From Diphasiastrum complanatum (lineage: Eukaryota > Streptophyta > Lycopodiopsida > Lycopodiales > Lycopodiaceae): DNA of 64,000 nt. The stretch covers positions 20,013,489 to 20,077,488 of the forward strand of contig CM055094.1 of NCBI GenBank assembly GCA_029204225.1, in the 5' to 3' direction. The notes under the pieces are model-generated. The model did no database searches. It saw nothing but the letters and a program-made list of their open reading frames with translations, and was not told where the DNA came from. Positions 48,137 to 60,157 of the stretch are shown here, one piece after another. Positions within the stretch are counted from its first letter, which is position 1. The number at the start of each line of letters is the position of its first letter. A program made the position numbers and the translations under genes.

Positions 48137-49060
48137 CTCCTCCTCACAACTAGTTTGAAGATAACATAGAATTGCTATCAACCCTAGGGCTGACCTTAAC
48201 TTCACAAATGCAGCCCTTTGAAGTGGTTTAGTGAGGATATCAGCAACACATTCACTACTTGCCACATGCTCCAAAGATATCTCCTTAGATTGCACCTTCT
48301 TTGACAAAAAATGATGAGAGATCTCAATATGTTTTGGTCTTGCATGGAAGATTGGGTTGGTTGCAAGGTGTTGGACTGAAATGTTGTCATTGTAGAGAGT
48401 TGTAACATCAGATAAACTTTGCGAAGGATCTTGGAAGTCCTGAGGCAAGCCCCTCCTTGCACATGATCTCCATGGATTTCGAGTTGATGTGGCCAAGTGT
48501 TTTGTGCCGTAGAATATGGTTGGATACTTTGGTCTCCTTGGCTAGCATCACAATATTAGCATCCACATAGGCATCTAGTTTGAACAATCTTCCAAACCTT
48601 ATGCCTTTAGAAATGATCTTGCCATCCTTCTTGATGTTACATGTATTTGTGGCGAACTCCACAATCAAACCATTGTCAAGCAATTGCCCTACACTAAGAA
48701 AGTTCTTAGTGATACTAGAAATGTAAAGTACTCCATCAATCTTGATTTTCCTTGAAAATCCCAAGCATAAAGGTATAGATCCTATTCCTTCTATCTTACA
48801 AGCATAATTATTTGTTGTAAAAATTGACTTGATAGGTCCTTCATAGGTAGATAAGGTTGAAAAATACTCCCTCTTACTTGTCATGTGGGAGCTAGCCCCA
48901 CTATCTATCCACCAAGGGTCTTCACCTCTTATGCTTGAAGAAGAGAAACTTGGCATCATGACGAAATCTTCATGAGAGCTCTCCTCTTCCTCTTGACCAA
49001 GACTTGCTGGACTTTGAGTTTGCTTCTTCTTGAATAGATGCAAAATAGAAATGATTAAAA
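48131..49060 (-). pseudogene. Copia element 2: protease joined directly to RNase H
   Basis: The frame 49115-48408 carries EEESSHEDFVMM, the protease site DPWWIDSGASSHMTSKREYF and the GAG-pre-integrase part (LAKETKVSNHILRHKTLGHI). Near 48415 it joins, in another frame, the end of RNase H (PIFHARPKHIEISHHFLSKK, ECVADILTKPLQ) that closes at 48131. About 3 kb of a normal element (integrase, RT and most of RNase H) is therefore deleted. Upstream the gag is replaced by unrelated sequence (49061-49200, MRGQVLSFLKSLG). Non-autonomous at best, probably dead. Confidence 0.7.
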
Positions 49061-49560
49061 GACTAGATATCCCACTACCTAGGGACTTGAGAAAGCTCAA
49101 AACTTGACCTCTCAATAAGATCCTACCCGATCTTAAGCCAAATCATATTTATTAATGTTAACCATAATGGAAACTAGCTTGAATTTGCATAAAAATTGGA
49201 TGTAGAACTGCCTCCTCCTTGATCTCGACTTCACAAGGATATAGGATTCACCTAACCTGAACCAAAAGGAATCATATGCACATAAATATGCCTCTTCAAA
49301 TAATTTCTACAAGATCAGTTGAATCAGCAAGCAATAATCAATCCAAACTATATCACAAATCAAGCAAAATTGAACACAATCTTGACTAGAATTGCATTCA
49401 CTTGATGAGCAATTGTCAAAAACTTTGGGCTGACCCTAAAATTTAATTTCTAAGATCTCAATAAGTCTACGAACTAGCTATTACAGTACCAAAGATAAGG
49501 ATCTACCTTCCTTTTGATTGATTGAAAACTACGTGGCAGACCTACGTGGTAGACCTGTGT
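49061..49560 (-). mobile_element. Unplaced 140 bp, then Copia leader
   Basis: 49061-49203 is not recognised. 49204-49556 matches the leader of Copia element 1 (42720-43070), including cctcctccttgatctcgact and tacgtggcagacctacgtgg. Confidence 0.5.
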
Positions 49561-50896
49561 CCCTTTGTGTGAATATTTTCTGGATCCAAACATCTAGTGT
49601 GTGGCTATTAGGCTAGAGATAGCATGATATATTAATCTCAACATCCATTGGAGTGAGCTTCCGATCCATTTGAACACGAAACTTACAAGACTATTTGCTT
49701 CATGATGTAAATGTGAATCCAACTTATCAACAATGTGATTCCCTAGTGCACAATGTATCACTATTATCACGTGGCAGAAAGTAATTCACTTTTGTGCATA
49801 TGTTCCATAGAGATGTGAGACACTTTATCACAAATGGGCTTGAAAAAATTGGAAGGTAATTTGGTTGTACAAGAAGCAAGCGTTAAAAAATGAAGGGGCC
49901 TAGACAAATTTTTTCAAGTCTATGTCCTTGGAGGTGGCCAATAATCAACTCCAAGCATCTACGATGAACCACAAGAACACTTGGCTTAACACACAAGCTT
50001 CAAACTTTCAAGACTTCTTCAGGAACTACAAAGAACATGTTTAAGCTTAAACACAAGTGGATGCAAAAACATCAGTATGTCTTGAAAACCTCCATACATG
50101 TGTATACATTGTTAATTTTAGAGCTCTAGGACTATGGCACATGCAAAAGGGGGGTACCATTATGGTGCATTTAAGAGTATAGGAACAAGCAAATACTTAT
50201 AAAACTGGTATATGGCAAGTTAGACACAATGATAAATTCATGAGAACAAGTTAGTGAAGCTCAAAAAGTCATTTGGAGTGAGTTCTTGCCGAGTCCCAAT
50301 TTGTTACCTTGCTATTTGTGAACTTGCCCCAAGATAAGTTGAAAAAAAACTATTAATATTACGAATGACAACCATGAAGCTATCATAGTTTCAATCGACA
50401 TCGATATAATTAAACAACAAAAATCATCACATACATGCAAACAAGATGGCAAACACTCATCAATTTTTCTGTGCATGATTCGAGCCGGATTGTCTTCATG
50501 CCCAAATTCCTAGAAATTGTAGATACCGGAACAACAAATTTACATTTTTCTAGAACCTATTGCATCATTATTTGATTGTGCTCTCTTTCTCTTACCTTAA
50601 ATGGTGCAAAAAAGCTACTAGAATATCGAACCAATAATATCACAAGCTACTTTTAAATGTGCTAAGATAACACAAAAGTGTAGCACAATTTGCTTATAAT
50701 AGGCTACTTGCAAATGATCATAATCATGGTGAGCTTTAAACTCGATCTTTGCCATTATAAATTAGCCTACACTTGGTATAAATAGCATCATTTCCACCAA
50801 AAAGAATCTTTCAGAGGAAGTTGATTTGTACAGAAACTAGAACTTCAACCTCATAAAACTCTTTAAGAATCTAGGTTCTTAATTTTCTCATTTGGT
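49557..50896 (+). other. Repeats E, F (interrupted) and D, with TATA box
   Basis: Repeat E and the first part of F (49557-49890), then about 680 bp not present at the paralogous site, including a D copy (50155-50445), then the rest of F with TATAAATAG at 50777. The block precedes X. No gene seen in the interrupting part. Confidence 0.45.
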
Positions 50897-52800
50897 GTAG
50901 CTATGTATGTAAGCAAATGTTGCAGAACATTACAAAACTTCACAATATCATGCTTTACTGTCACGTTGCCATGCATGCTTTTTAGGAAATGAAAACAAAC
51001 TCTGATGGGAGAAGATTTGATGCTGGCACTTCCTTCTTCAAGCATGGAAATGGAATTCAGAAGCTTTGAAATGCTATAGCTTCAAAGGATCGATTTTCCA
51101 TCTTTTAGTGGTGATCTATCATTCGCTACGACCGTGCTTGATTACTCCTTCGCATCCTTGGACACCATCTACATACATCCACCATGGATCCAGAGTTCCA
51201 TCATCATCCATTTTCAAAAACCCTAAGCTGTCGAGACTTGCTACATTACACAAAAATCGTCACATCTAGCACGAGAATGCTAAGGGGTAGTGCTACTGGA
51301 GCTTGTCAAAACCACACATTCAACACCGATTTGGCTTGAAATCTCTCTACTAGTACCTTATCACGAAGAAACATCATCGTTTCCACATCCTATCAGAGCG
51401 ACATTGCTCCAAATTTTTCCACAAATTTCTATTCTCCATACACTGCCGAGCAATACTCTATATACACTGCTCATAGAGCCGCGCCCCCATAGTCTACAAT
51501 CACCATGGACCGAGCTGAGCGTACATACTCTGCATTTGCTGTGGAACGAGCTGAGCGTCCATACTCTACATACAAAGTTGACTGAGTCGAGTCCATCAAA
51601 ATTCGATCGATCCGAAGCCCTCCACAGTCGATCGAGCCGAGACTCCACTTGTCTGTTACCAGAGCCGAACCTTCAACAGAGTCATCAGCCGAGTCCAAAA
51701 CATGTATGCCACAACATCTTCCAGTTCTGATGACCCAACTCAAGACATAATTGACATCACCATGGAAAGCCTCGATATCTCTGAGATGAACACTTGGTAC
51801 CAGGAGGCACACTAGTTCCTGAGCCACATAGAGTTCCAACTTCCTCTTTTCAGTGGCTATCAAAGCCCATTTCTATTGCATATTGCTTATCACCACACCG
51901 ACAGATTTTCCAGTTCATGTTACCTCCTAACCAAAATTTTGTTTATATTATGCCTATTTCTGGAGCTGACCTCAATACATTTGGCTTCCCTAGGGGACCA
52001 AACACAGTCAACAGGACCCTCAAAAAGATTGAATCCATAGACCCCTCAGTGGACAACTGGAAAAAAAAAGATGGTTACCGTATCGAGGTCATAAATGATA
52101 AGCCCTTAGCTGCTCCATGCACCTATCTAACGAAATATACATAGCGCTATAGGTCCAAGATCATGCGTATCCCCATGAAACTATTCTACATGATGGTTGA
52201 TTCTAGACTACACGATCAGAACCTTTATGACTGGGCCCAGTGTGCTTCCAACTGCCTCCATGACTATATCAAGAACAAGCAAACCTCCAGTTATTGGGCT
52301 ATCTTCTGATAGATGTCACTGTAGCAGTTGAGCCACCGACCTCGAGTTCGAGACCACTTGATGCTAGCAGATAAAAGCTTGGTAGACTCCCTCAAAACCA
52401 GCCAAGAATACCAACTCTACTTCCAGGCCTATTCCAACAGATTCCACGCAAGTGGCTTCTCAAAAGAGAAAGAGTTCCTTCTCTCCACAAGGGCCAACTG
52501 CAAAGCACCAAACGGTCGGCCTAGTGAAGCTTACATCGAGAAAGACACCCATGTCCTCTATGTCACAAACGAAGGATCATTCTGCTGAAGAGTCTTTTGC
52601 TCAACATGAAGACACCACCAACACAACAATCCAGGCAAAGGACCAAGATACAAACGAAGCGTCATGCTTCATCAGATGAAACAAACTCAGATGATATGGA
52701 GCTTGACCTCACTAGTAACGTATGTAGTTAACTAGAAGTTGGATAGCCGCAACGCGTGGGGTCCATACTTCAAGATTCTATTTTCTACCATTAACTAACA
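50897..52800 (+). pseudogene. Gene X (copy e), long copy
   Basis: Open parts are 51290-51730, 51794-52144 (116 codons, running without a stop from LVPEPHRVPTSSFQWLSKP through FQFMLPPNQNFVYIMPISGA to KPLAAPCTYLTKYT) and 52328-52588. This copy shows that the HRVPTSSF and PPNQNF blocks belong to one frame. A two-base insertion relative to copy f separates it from the SSSSDDPTQD block. Stops remain after LTKYT and after SSYWAIF. Confidence 0.5.
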
Positions 52801-53267
52801 TAACTTCTCATGTAAATGCAAATCGTATTGCACATCAAAGTTTTCTTTCCATCTACTCAAAGCGTTCACATCAAGGAAAAACAGTCTTATCGATCTGAAA
52901 ATCATGGCAAGAAACTTTGAATATTTTGGACCACAATGAGCGCCAACGTGAATCTTGAAATTCAGAAAATACGGAGTGTGTTGGATCAAATGGAGCGGCA
53001 AGGTTATTTCAAAATTTTGCAATTCAGGAAATTTGCAATTTCAACACACATCTATTGAAAAAGTATGTTGCATATTTTGCTCATAACTACAAAGCTTTGA
53101 TTTTGCATATAAAGCAAGAAACTTGGAGTGTGATGGATCAAAAAGAGCGCCAAGGTCATTTCAAACTTTTCCAATTAATTTTGTTTTATAATGAAAACGA
53201 GTTTTAATAGCTTACAAGATATATAACAAGTTGGTTTTCTACTAGATCAATCTATCGATTATTAAGA
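52801..53267 (+). repeat. X-Y spacer, copy 3
   Basis: Same spacer as above and almost identical to 61870-62337, 9,071 bp downstream. Confidence 0.7.
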
Positions 53268-53583
53268 TGTCTAAATATCATCTCCATATTGATCTTCCCA
53301 CAGAATATGCTCCACTGTCGAGAAAAAATCTGAAAGGATCCACCTTACCAGCTCACCAAAGGACGAAAGACAGGAAACAAGCTTCAAACAGGTTTTAAAG
53401 AAGACCATGAAATTCTATTTTGGATTTTTAGTGAAACAGAATATCCAGAGATAATTAAGAATCATATGAGCGACACACCACTCAATGTTCCTAGATTAGG
53501 TGATTTTAAGGTGGAATGGCATTTGGTTCACACACCAAGAGCTACAGGGAGTGAAAATCCAAAACTTAGCGAAATGTTTTAAC
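53268..53583 (+). pseudogene. Gene Y, internally deleted (copy 4)
   Basis: MSKYHLHIDLPTEYAPLSRK joined to the last exon through 'gaaacaagcttcaaacagg'. Same deletion as copy 5 at 62338 and similar to copy 3 at 22841. Confidence 0.6.
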
Positions 53584-54112
53584 TGATCAAACAACATTTA
53601 TATAGCTAGAACCAATAAAACCCAAGCCGTACACTCGTCGATCCAACAACGGATCAGATCTATGGCGCGTAATACAACCGTCCACACGTGTGAGACCACA
53701 CGTGCTACAATACACGTCAATCTGCCATTCGGCTACGTGCCCACACGTGCGAGCTAACACATGCCAGAACACACGTCACCAAACCATTCGACCACATGGC
53801 CACATGTGCAAGTTTCACACATGCGGATACAGAAGTGTGGTCCCACACGTCAGGTACTGATTGGGCCACGTGACCACACGTGCGAGCCGATACGTGCAAG
53901 AACACATGTCGCTGATCCATTCGGCCACGTGTCCCCACGTGGGATCCCACACATGTTGATCCAGACATGCAGTTTCACACATGCGTATACAAACATGTGG
54001 TTCCACATGTCAGCTACTGACTGGGCCACGTGTCGCTGGGATTGACACGTGCCAACTTTTTTCTCCTATATAAGTCCATTCCCTGAGATTGTACAATGGC
54101 CGATGATTCCAG
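53584..54112 (+). promoter_or_regulatory. G module, dispersed copy
   Basis: Linker, G-box cluster and TATATAAG at 54067, followed by a short piece of the RT C-terminal coding sequence that stops at 'gaggctacaactac' (54159), where the ACGTAGG block begins. Confidence 0.6.
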
Positions 54113-54149
54113 GGATTTCAGAAAGGTCAACATACGGCGAGTTGAGGCT

Positions 54150-54623
54150 ACAACTACAACCACATAGTCCTACCATAGGCTTGTGTGGTCTACCACATGG
54201 CCTACCATAGACTTGTGTAGGCCTGCGATTGACCAAGGCTATCATAGGTGCCCACGTGTCAAGTCACGTATGACTGCCATGTGGCAAATCATGCAGGATT
54301 GGGGCTAGCCACGTGGCAAGCCACATAGGCCCATCATAGGCTGGCAAGCTAACCAGGCTCTGCCTACGTGGTCTGATATTTGCGAAGCCTATCGCACACT
54401 ACCACATGGCAAGCCACACAGTTCTACCACATGGCAAATCATGCAGGTTTGAGGGTTGCCATGTGGCAAGCCATGTAGGCCTACCATAACCTTGTATGTC
54501 AAGTCAACTGGGCCCTGTGCCACGTAGGCTTGAGTGGACCTAGAGATCTATATATATATATAGGTGGGCTCAAATCACTTGCCATAAAAACTAGCCAAGA
54601 AGATAAACTTTTTCAAACCCTAA
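54150..54623 (+). promoter_or_regulatory. RT 5' region before RT copy 4
   Basis: ACGTAGG-type repeats, an (AT)n TATA-like run at about 54548-54561 and the telo-box aaaccctaa immediately before the ATG at 54624. Confidence 0.5.
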
Positions 54624-55541
54624 ATGTGCCCTAAAAGACACAAAAAACAGCAAGTATCAAATCTAAAAAATCAGCACCAGAATGTTTCGAAACCACACAT
54701 TAGATGGATGCAGGAACTCGCCCTCCTACAAGCCTTGTGTGCTGAAAATTTCAGCCTGAAATTGCACTACAAACTCAAAAAACCAGCAAGCAAAGAATTA
54801 GGTTACCCCCAAAAAAGCAATATTCCTTTGAACGGGATTGACGATTTGAAAACTATTATGACTAAAATGATTTGTTCGGCATTTAAAATCGCCAAAATCA
54901 AATTGCTCAAATACAAACGAATATCTGGAACCAATGATTTTAAATGAGTTTTGAAAAATACAGGTTCGTATGAATGGAGTACTATAGACCGCAAGAATAC
55001 CTTATGCATTTGGAATTCCTATTTGATAGACAATTGCATTATCAGACTTGGGGATCATACTTGGCGACAGGTCGGGGGAATACCAATGGGTTTTTCATAT
55101 TCACCAATGTCTTGTAATTGGTACCTTTCTTTTTTTAAAATGCAGTTTATTAAGAGGCTTGCAAGATTAAAGGAAATTAAATTTATAAACGACTTCAAAT
55201 ATTCGTTCAGGTTCATTGACGATATATGCTTTATCAATAATCATATGGTTGGACGTTTCCTAGACAAGACTCAACCAAGAACACCTGACAATCCTTTTTG
55301 GATCTATCCCCTGGAATACCTTGAGATAGACAGAAACGACAACACATGTAATTTGGTGAACTTTCTGAATATTACAATTACCTTTAACCCAATTACCGGT
55401 TGTACACATTTGTCCAAATATGATAAAACGGGAGACCTTCCTTTTCGCTTTTTGCAATATATACACCTTGCCTCATATAGACCCGTGTTTAACTCATATA
55501 ATAGATCTGTGGTAACTTGGGGTAGCTTGATATGTATCTAG
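54624..55541 (+). pseudogene. RT copy 4: Penelope-like reverse transcriptase with one stop
   Basis: Carries MCPKRHKKQQ, SNIPLNGIDDLK, GGIPMGFSYSP and EYLEI to KYDKTGDLPF. The catalytic motif reads F-I-D-D (Tyr changed to Phe, 55212-55223), which other RTs tolerate. A stop replaces Trp after GTNDFK at 54945-54947, splitting two frames (54624-54947 and 54951-55541). It ends at GSLICI like copy 3 and is followed by the same reversed B piece, so copies 3 and 4 share a history. Confidence 0.65.
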
Positions 55542-55554
55542 GCAACTAATAAAA

Positions 55555-55780
55555 CAACAACACACCTCTGGATGGCTTCACAAGCTTCTCTAACTCATTC
55601 TTATGATACTATCATTATGTATAACTTTCCAAATACTAGATGCAAGAGTATTTGACAGATTCCTAATTCTTTACTCTCCAAGTGTTGTTTGTAGCTCATC
55701 GTAGATGCTTTGAGAATAATGTTACTAGTTATATTTATTGGGGGGGGAGGGGGGGGGGGGGGGGGAGATTTTGGGTTTTT
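55555..55780. repeat. Repeat B piece in reverse with interrupted poly-G
   Basis: As at 24385-24594. The G run is 55740-55765 with one A at 55748. Confidence 0.7.
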
Positions 55781-55841
55781 TGCTAATATGCCAAATATGG
55801 AAATATTGCAAAATGTGATGAAACTAGTTGAATCTTTCACA
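55781..55841 (-). mobile_element. Start of a Copia LTR, truncated
   Basis: On the minus strand gaagagggag (polypurine tract) is followed by TGTGAAAGATTC at 55841. Only about 60 bp of LTR remain before the B/poly-G junction. Confidence 0.5.
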
Positions 55842-56408
55842 CTCCCTCTTCAACTAGTTTTAGCATAGACTTTGATAATACTCCAAGTGAAGTCCTATGC
55901 TTCATGAACAAGTCTTTTCCCAATGCTTTGGTGAAGATATCAGCTACACATTCCCTTGAAGACACATGTTGAAGCTCCACCTCCTTTGCAATGACTCGCT
56001 CCCTCACAAAATGATATTGTATCTCAATATGCTTGCTCCTAGCATGAAAGATAGGATTGGATGCCATTTTTTGGGCTGATTGATTGTCACAAAAGATGAT
56101 TGGGCTCTCTGAAAAATCCAGCAAGTGAAGATCCTTGATCATCCTTTTGATCCATACCATCTCCTTTGTGCAATGTGTAAGAGCTTTGTACTCGGCCTCA
56201 CTAGATGACAATGAGATAGTGGCTTGTTTCTTTGACATCTATGATATAGCTCCATCACCTATGAAAATACAATAAGCACTAATGGATTTCCAATCCATTA
56301 CATCTCCAGCATAGTCCGAATCTGAAAATCCAAAAAGATTAGGTGATGATCCCTCATACAATATGCCAAAATCTCGAGTTCCAATGATGTACCTCAAAAC
56401 TCGCTTTC
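55837..56408 (-). pseudogene. Copia element 3: RT end and RNase H
   Basis: Reading from 56408: LRYIIGTRDFGILYEG (link between RT and RNase H), GFSDSDYAGDV, a short frame break near 56240, then the open frame 56238-55837 with MSKKQATISLSSSEAEY, IFCDNQSAQKMA, NPIFHARSKHIEIQYHF, and ECVADIFTKALGKDLF to the stop at 55837. The acidic residues of SDSD, SSSEAEY and CDNQSA are the usual Copia RNase H residues. The RT core upstream is missing. Confidence 0.75.
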
Positions 56409-57458
56409 CTAGTTTCCAATGCTCCTAGCATAGTTTTTGCCAATAGAACTTTGATCCATTATAAGAATGATCTTCTTCCTAAGAATAGATCTCCTTTCAA
56501 TGATCATGTAATGCTCAAAATAGAAACAACCATAATTGATATAGAGAATAGTGTCCACTTGGGATGCTTCACTATTTCTTACATCAATTTTACATGTAAA
56601 AATGTGACTAGAACATGAAGAATCAAATAGAATGTAAATTAAATGATTCCACCATGCTTCCAACTCTGAACTCTCTGGAAAAATACAGCAAACAAACAAT
56701 AAATGTGAGTGATCAACTTTTGCTTGCATGTCTCCTCCTTCTGTGTCCTTTGTTGCCTTGTATCCACCATGATACTCCATGAATGAGCCTCCATCTTCAT
56801 CTTGCCACAAGAAACCATCAAACCTTGGAAATCCATGAGTAGGTGAGTACATGAATGATGCAAATCCAGCACCACATGACTCCATAAACCAAGTAGTTTG
56901 CACTACTCCATCTTCAAGATCTACTTGACACAAGAAAATGACCATGAATTCACCAAAAATTGACAATCTCCAAGTATTGGCACCAAGTAGCTCAACACTT
57001 GAGAACTTGGCCATGGATGAGTGACATAATGAACCTCCAATAGCTTCATTTCCATCAGCAAAATCAGCCAAAAATGCTAGTACAAATCCAACATCAAAAC
57101 AATGCTCACCAATGTAGCTAGTTTTACCATATCTTGACAATTTGCACACATCCACATGAAATTGCTCAAAAATGAGACAGAACAAGTAAAGTAAACTTGA
57201 ACAACACTTCTTTGCTGCTCCTTTAACCTTACTTGAGTCTTCAATATGCTGCAAAAACAGATCCATAACACCTTTGCCAATTACCTCTCCTTTGATGCTC
57301 TTGACTAGCTCCAAATTGCCAACTTCCCTTTTGACTAGTTGAAGCGCTTTGAGATCAACCTCTTGATCTTCAACTTGACCATCAAAGTCATTGAACAAAA
57401 TTTGTTTTCCAGATCCATTACTTGATTTTACATCAAGATAACATCCATCCACTTGCAT
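56409..57458 (-). CDS. Unrecognised 349-codon ORF occupying the place of the Copia RT domain
   Basis: An open frame on the same strand as Copia element 3, between the first codons of its RT domain (WIQAMDLEYRSLMKSGT at about 57530-57480) and its RT/RNase H link (56408). A normal Copia element has the RT core here. It starts MQVDGCYLDVKSSNGSGKQI, in a different frame from pol. Visible are Cys- and aromatic-rich stretches (TWFMESCGAGFASFMYSP, FDGFLWQDEDGG), but no domain I know and no RT motif. It may be a captured host sequence, a piece of another retroelement, or open by chance. Confidence 0.35.
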   Translation of the reverse strand: MQVDGCYLDVKSSNGSGKQILFNDFDGQVEDQEVDLKALQLVKREVGNLELVKSIKGEVIGKGVMDLFLQHIEDSSKVKGAAKKCCSSLLYLFCLIFEQFHVDVCKLSRYGKTSYIGEHCFDVGFVLAFLADFADGNEAIGGSLCHSSMAKFSSVELLGANTWRLSIFGEFMVIFLCQVDLEDGVVQTTWFMESCGAGFASFMYSPTHGFPRFDGFLWQDEDGGSFMEYHGGYKATKDTEGGDMQAKVDHSHLLFVCCIFPESSELEAWWNHLIYILFDSSCSSHIFTCKIDVRNSEASQVDTILYINYGCFYFEHYMIIERRSILRKKIILIMDQSSIGKNYARSIGN

Positions 57459-58171
57459 AGCTCATGTACACAAGAAGATCCTCCAAAAGATGTTCCACTC
57501 TTCATAAGAGATCGATACTCAAGATCCATTGCTTGGATCCACTCCTCTTATTTCCTTGCTTGATCTACACTTGTAGGCTCATCCAAAGAGGTTAGGAAAG
57601 CAACATAATTTCCAGAAACTACTTGCTTACCCTTTTGATCATATGTGAGCCTTGAAGGTACTTGTCTTTCTCTTGATGTTCTCCTTGGCTTTTGACTTGA
57701 TGAAGGTCCATCATCACCACCATCCAAAGTAGGATCCTTCTCATCAACATCAAGCATGTTAGATCCATCTACTTTACCATAAATCATGCTTGAAGACACC
57801 TTTGGAATGTTTCCCTCATAAAAAATGACATCTCTACCGACAATCACTTTGTTAGTAGAAGGAATGTAAACCTTGTAGGCTTTACTCACCTCACTATATC
57901 CAACAAAAATACCTCTTCTTGAAGATGGATCCTCCTTGGTTCTATCATCAAGAGTAATGTTGACATAGCATGTGCATCCAAAGGTTCTTAGAAAATTGAC
58001 ACTCGGCCTCCTCTTGAATAGCATCTCAAAAGGTGTCCTTCCATCCAAAATAGCACTCGGCCACCTATGATGTTCTTTGAACCGATTATCTGAATCAGAA
58101 ATAAATGTAGATTCTTTATTTTTTAGATACTCTAAAGCATACATGGAGGAACTGCCTACTAAGATTTTCAT
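57430..58171 (-). pseudogene. Copia element 3: end of integrase and start of RT
   Basis: The frame 58171-57548 contains LDGRTPFEMLFKRRPSVNF, LRTFGCTCYVNI, SRRGIFVGYSEVSKAYKVY and VGRDVIFYEG, the well-known C-terminal part of Copia integrase, then a Ser/Lys-rich linker. A stop after DQARK (57548) interrupts the frame before WIQAMDLEYRSL, the start of RT. The catalytic DDE core is absent: the frame begins with unrelated residues (MKILVGSSSMYALEYL) fused at about FKEHHRW. Confidence 0.7.
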
Positions 58172-58257
58172 TACATTAGAGAAGTTCTAAATCCAAAAAA
58201 GACCCTTTGTAAAGATATTTTTTATATTTTTCAAATGGAAAAAAATAGCACACCTTT
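58172..58257. other. Junction sequence, no gene
   Basis: AT-rich link between Copia element 3 and inverted Y. One phrase matches 24780-24800 in reverse. Confidence 0.35.
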
Positions 58258-59146
58258 TATCAATTTTCGGTCAATGATCTTGCCGACTTCGCCCATAAGG
58301 GCCTCTGCAATCTTGGGCTTGATTTGAGAATATCGTTGATTTCCAAGTAGACTCGTCATTGACTTGGCTCTAAGTACTGCACTCAAAGACTTTCCAATCA
58401 TGTCCTTGTCTTTCGGATTTTCATTGGTGACTAAAGCTGTTCTGCAAAATAAAAATAAGATTTAGGAAAAAACAATTCACAACCATTGATGTGCTAGATG
58501 AAACAAAACACATGAATAGTTTAAAACATAATCCTACTTGAAAACATATATTCTTTTTTTCCGTTGACCCCCACTTGTTGAGAGCTCTCAGTACTTTTTA
58601 AAATAACCCTTTTTCGCTTATTGTTCAGTATTGTCTTCCGTAATGTGTTTACTTCTACATTTATTTGACAATATGAGGTACACAATGTTTGTACAATTAG
58701 TTTCATATTGTCAGTTTCTTGGTTGAGGTTTAATATAATATCTTGCAAACAAGAATTATCTATCTTCAAGATTTCATTTTCTTCTTTTATTTGCAAAAAA
58801 AAGTTTATTTTTCTCGGTAGTCAATAAGCAAACCATTCAACATATTTTCCAAACAATGGATTTTTTTCATTGAATAACTAATGTCATAACTTTTCAATCT
58901 TTCACAATAACCCAATAGACTATTGTGTCCTTCACACAGACACAGTATGAGTTGTGTGACCGATCTAAAATTTGGATGTTGCATTGAGCTTGGATCGATT
59001 GGATACAAACATCCATCAACCCATAGATGCCAATGTTTCCTGTCTTTCGTCCTTTGGTGATATGGTAAGGTGGATCCTTTCAGATCTTTTCTAGAAAGTG
59101 GAGCATATTCTATGGGAAGATCAAGATGGAGATGATATTTAGACAT
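58258..59146 (-). pseudogene. Gene Y, inverted copy, 5' half
   Basis: Best copy of exon 1: an intact frame of 113 codons, 59146-58805 (MSKYHLHLDLPIEYAPLSRK, GCLYPIDPSSMQHP, LLGYCERLKSYDI), then the coiled-coil frame 58796-58521 (QIKEENEILKIDNSCLQ). The intron keeps its GTAGGA donor at about 58538 and a CAG acceptor at 58442, followed by the start of the large exon (KDKDMIGKSLSAVLR). It is cut at 58258 in GKIIDRK-type sequence. Confidence 0.6.
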
Positions 59147-59149
59147 CTT

Positions 59150-59640
59150 AATAATCGATAGATTAATCTAGTAGAAAACCCACTTATTATATATCTTGTA
59201 AGCTATTAAAGCTTGTCTTAATTATAAAAAAAAACAACTGTAAAAGTTTGAAATGACCTTGGCGCTCTTTTTGATCCATCACACTCCATGTTTCTTGCTT
59301 TATAAGGAAAATCAAAACTTTGCAGTTATGAGCAAAATAAGCAAAATATTTTTTCAATAGATGTGTGTTGAAACTGCAAATTTTTGAATTGCAAAAGTTT
59401 GAGATAACCTTGCCGCTCTATTTGATCCAACACACTCCATATTTTCTAAATTTCAAAAAATTTAGAGTCACGTTGGTGCTCATTGTGATCCAAGATATTC
59501 AAAGTTTCTTGCCATGATTTGCAGATCGATAAGACTGTTTTTCTTTGATGTGAACGCTTTAGTAGATGGAAAGAAAACTTTGATGTGCAATACGATTTGC
59601 ATTTACATGAGAAGTCATGTTAGTTAATGGTAGAAAATAG
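59150..59640 (-). repeat. X-Y spacer, inverted copy
   Basis: Reverse complement of the spacer at 28317-28790. Confidence 0.7.
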
Positions 59641-60157
59641 AATCTTGAAGTATGGACCCCACGCGTTACGGCTACCCAACTTCTAGTTAACTACATACGT
59701 TACTAGTGAGGTCAAGTCATCGGAGTTGTGCAGGTAGACCAAAAACTCGGTCGGAGTTTTAAAATTCGACGATTTTCTCTCTCTTACATGGCATTTTTTA
59801 GACAACCGTTTTTGGCCATGGAACTCCTCGAATGTAAACTCCATATCATTTGAGTCTGTTTCATCTGATGAAGCATGACGCTTCGCTTGTATCGGTCCTT
59901 CGTCTGTGACATAGAGTACATGGGTGTCTTTCTTGATGTAAGCTTCACTAGGTCGACCGTTTGGTGCTTTGCAGTTGGCCCTTGTGGAGAGAAGGAACTC
60001 TTTCTCTTTTGAGAAGCCGCTTGCGTGGAATCTGTTGCAATAGGCCTGGAAATAGAGTTGGTATTCTTGGCCGGTTCTGAGGGAGTCTCCCAAGTTTTTA
60101 TCTGCTAGCATCAAGTGGTCTCAAGAATCGAGGTCAGTGGCTCAACTGTTGCAAACT
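59641..60157 (-). pseudogene. Gene X, inverted 3' part (copy g)
   Basis: The frame 60114-59683 (143 codons) is the counterpart of 27822-28316: LADKNLGDSL, QLYFQAYCNRFHASGFSKEK, EFTFEEFHGQKRLSKK. It abuts a plus-strand X copy at about 60157, forming an inverted junction. Confidence 0.55.
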
